Assembly: GCA_900550375.1 (NCBI GenBank)
Contig: URRP01000020.1
Location: 1-43,383 of the forward strand
Direction of reading: 5' to 3'
DNA: 43,383 nt
Source: an uncultured Alistipes sp.
GTDB lineage: Bacteria; Bacteroidota; Bacteroidia; Bacteroidales; Rikenellaceae
Translations under genes and position numbers: made by a program
The notes under the pieces: generated by a model
Database searches by the model: none
Told to the model about the DNA's origin: nothing
Seen by the model: only the letters and a program-made list of their open reading frames with translations
In this document: one piece after another, positions 42,106-43,383 of the stretch
Layout of the letters: each line of letters begins with the position of its first letter
Position numbering within the stretch: the first letter of the stretch is position 1

Positions 42106-43383
42106 TTATCTTCGGGGAAATCCGCCCGGCATTTTGGGCATCTTCATTTTGCCGCCGCCGGCGACCATCTTCATCATCTTGCGCGTGTCGTCGAACTGCT
42201 TCAGAAGCCGGTTGACATCGGCCATCGTCGTGCCGCTGCCTTTGGCGATGCGTTCACGGCGACGGGCATTGAGTATTTCGGGCTTTTCGCGTTCGGCGGG
42301 CGTCATCGATCCGATGATCGCCTCGGTCTGTTTGAAAACATCGTCCGAAATCTCGACCCCTTTGAGCGCCTTTCCCATGCCGGGGATCATCGAGGCGAGA
42401 TCCTTCAGGTTGCCCATCTTCTTGATCTGGCCGATCTGCGCCAGGAAATCGTTGAAATTGAACTGGTCCTTGACGAGCTTCTTTTTCAGTCGCCGTGCCT
42501 CCTCCTCGTCGAACTGCTCCTGCGCACGTTCCACGAGCGACACCACGTCGCCCATACCGAGGATGCGGTCGGCCATACGTTCGGGATGGAAGACTTGCAG
42601 AGCATCCATCTTTTCGCCGCTCGAAATGAATTTCAGCGGTTTGTCCACCACCGAGCGTATCGAAATAGCGGCGCCGCCGCGCGTATCGCCGTCAAGCTTG
42701 GTTAAAATAACGCCGTCTATGGCTAAAATATCGTTAAACGCCTTGGCTATATTAACCGCGTCCTGACCCACCATCGAATCGATAACAAGCAAAATATCGT
42801 TAACCTCTACCGTTTCGGTAATGCGCTTTAATTCGTCCATAAGCGCCTCGTCTATATGAAGACGGCCCGCGGTATCGAGTATTAAATAATCGTAGCCGTA
42901 ATCCCGCGCCTTTTCAACCGCCTTTTTTGCGATTATTTCGGGTTTTTCGGTTCCCATTTCAAAAACGGGAGCGTCAACCGCCTTGCCTACCACCTTAAGC
43001 TGTTCGATAGCGGCGGGGCGGTAAATATCGCAGGCAACAAGCATAGGCCTGTGCCCCTGCGCCTTTAAATATTTGGCAAGCTTTGCGGAGTGCGTGGTTT
43101 TACCCGAGCCCTGAAGACCGCACATCATAATTACGGTGGGTATTTTGTTGGCGGTTTTAAGCCTTGCCTGCTCGCTGCCCATAAGGGCGGTAAGCTCTTC
43201 CTTAACTATTTTAACAACCGTTTGCGGCGCGGTAAGGCTTTCCATAACGTTTGCGCCTATGCATTTTTCGGTAACGGTATTGGTAAAATCCTTAGCAACC
43301 TTATAGTTAACGTCTGCCTCAAGCAAAGCAAGGCGCACTTCGCGCATTGCCGCCTTAACGTCCGATTCGCTGAGCTTGCCCTT
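42106..43383 (-). CDS. ffh: Signal recognition particle GTPase Ffh, 5' end beyond window; mosaic
   Basis: Targets nascent membrane proteins to the translocon together with SRP RNA and FtsY. The frame stays open to the right edge (KGKLSESDVKAAMREVRLAL), so only about 20 N-terminal residues are missing. GTPase motifs: GLQGSGKTT, DTAGRLH and TKLDGDTRGG; the C-terminal M domain ends in a Met/Gly/Lys-rich tail (KMKMPKMPGGFPRR). The C-terminal part (below about 42655) resembles Bacteroidetes Ffh and uses CTG, CTC, ATC and CGC codons like the rest of the window. The N-terminal part (above about 42700) resembles Firmicutes/Clostridia Ffh (PTVIMMCGLQGSGKTTHSAK; PVFEMGTEKPEIIAKKA) and uses TTA, CTT, ATA, GTT and AGG freely. 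An artificial join is likely. Confidence 0.9.
   Translation of the reverse strand, partial: KGKLSESDVKAAMREVRLALLEADVNYKVAKDFTNTVTEKCIGANVMESLTAPQTVVKIVKEELTALMGSEQARLKTANKIPTVIMMCGLQGSGKTTHSAKLAKYLKAQGHRPMLVACDIYRPAAIEQLKVVGKAVDAPVFEMGTEKPEIIAKKAVEKARDYGYDYLILDTAGRLHIDEALMDELKRITETVEVNDILLVIDSMVGQDAVNIAKAFNDILAIDGVILTKLDGDTRGGAAISIRSVVDKPLKFISSGEKMDALQVFHPERMADRILGMGDVVSLVERAQEQFDEEEARRLKKKLVKDQFNFNDFLAQIGQIKKMGNLKDLASMIPGMGKALKGVEISDDVFKQTEAIIGSMTPAEREKPEILNARRRERIAKGSGTTMADVNRLLKQFDDTRKMMKMVAGGGKMKMPKMPGGFPRR
42655..42700. other. Composition and phylogeny breakpoint inside ffh
   Basis: The change from Bacteroidetes-like to Firmicutes-like sequence takes place within the codons for TKLDGDTRGGAA, a stretch nearly identical in all bacteria. 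To its right the text is full of taaaat, gttaa and ataa words that are rare elsewhere in the window. A join here keeps the frame open, as expected when two related genes are merged at a conserved k-mer. Confidence 0.7.

Overview
The window looks like chromosomal DNA from a GC-rich Bacteroidales, most likely an Alistipes-like (Rikenellaceae) gut bacterium. The main reasons are the Bacteroidetes-type promoter element TAnnTTTG in front of most transcription units (several with a TTG/TTTG 19-20 bases upstream), a LruC-domain lipoprotein, a FatA-type acyl-ACP thioesterase, weak Shine-Dalgarno sequences and codons ending mostly in C or G. The genus is an inference. No rRNA, tRNA, CRISPR array or insertion sequence was seen.

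Layout. 1-3.95 kb (minus): an RND efflux pump (cut by the left edge) and its lipoprotein adaptor. 4.1-8.0 kb (plus): a divergent AraC regulator, then a cupin/carboxymuconolactone-decarboxylase fusion, a metallo-beta-lactamase-fold hydrolase and a flavodoxin-like reductase. 8.0-9.2 kb: a long non-coding stretch holding a rod-shaped structured RNA with its own strong promoter (6S RNA candidate) and a possible gene remnant. 9.2-16.8 kb: a LruC lipoprotein divergent from a second AraC regulator, then two soluble PAS histidine kinases, the second a hybrid with a receiver. 16.8-17.03 kb: remains of a sigma-54 activator gene. 17.2-24.1 kb: a TetR-controlled ABC export operon (TetR, TolC, HlyD-type adaptor, two ATPases, two ABC-2 permeases) resembling E. 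coli cecR-ybhGFSR with an added outer-membrane channel and the double ATPase split in two. 24.2-28.6 kb (minus): a Yip1-like membrane protein overlapping an LTA-synthase-like phosphotransferase, and a six-hairpin-like lipoprotein. 28.8-35.8 kb (plus): acyl-ACP thioesterase, bacterioferritin, membrane pyrophosphatase, DsbD and a glycosyltransferase. 35.8-40.3 kb (minus): MFS transporter, TPR protein, Era. 40.4-42.0 kb: an AT-richer orphan lipoprotein. 42.1-43.4 kb (minus): ffh, cut by the right edge.

The clearest anomaly is in ffh: its C-terminal half is Bacteroidetes-like in sequence and codon use, while its N-terminal half is Firmicutes-like with AT-richer codons. The change falls in the highly conserved TKLDGDTRGG motif, as expected of an assembly chimera or a homologous recombination. 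The clearest functional insight is in the ABC operon: one ATPase lacks the H-loop histidine and its partner has a degenerate signature motif, and both defects map to the same composite ATP site, which predicts an asymmetric heterodimer with one working site. Two matching palindromes in the TetR promoter are probable operators.
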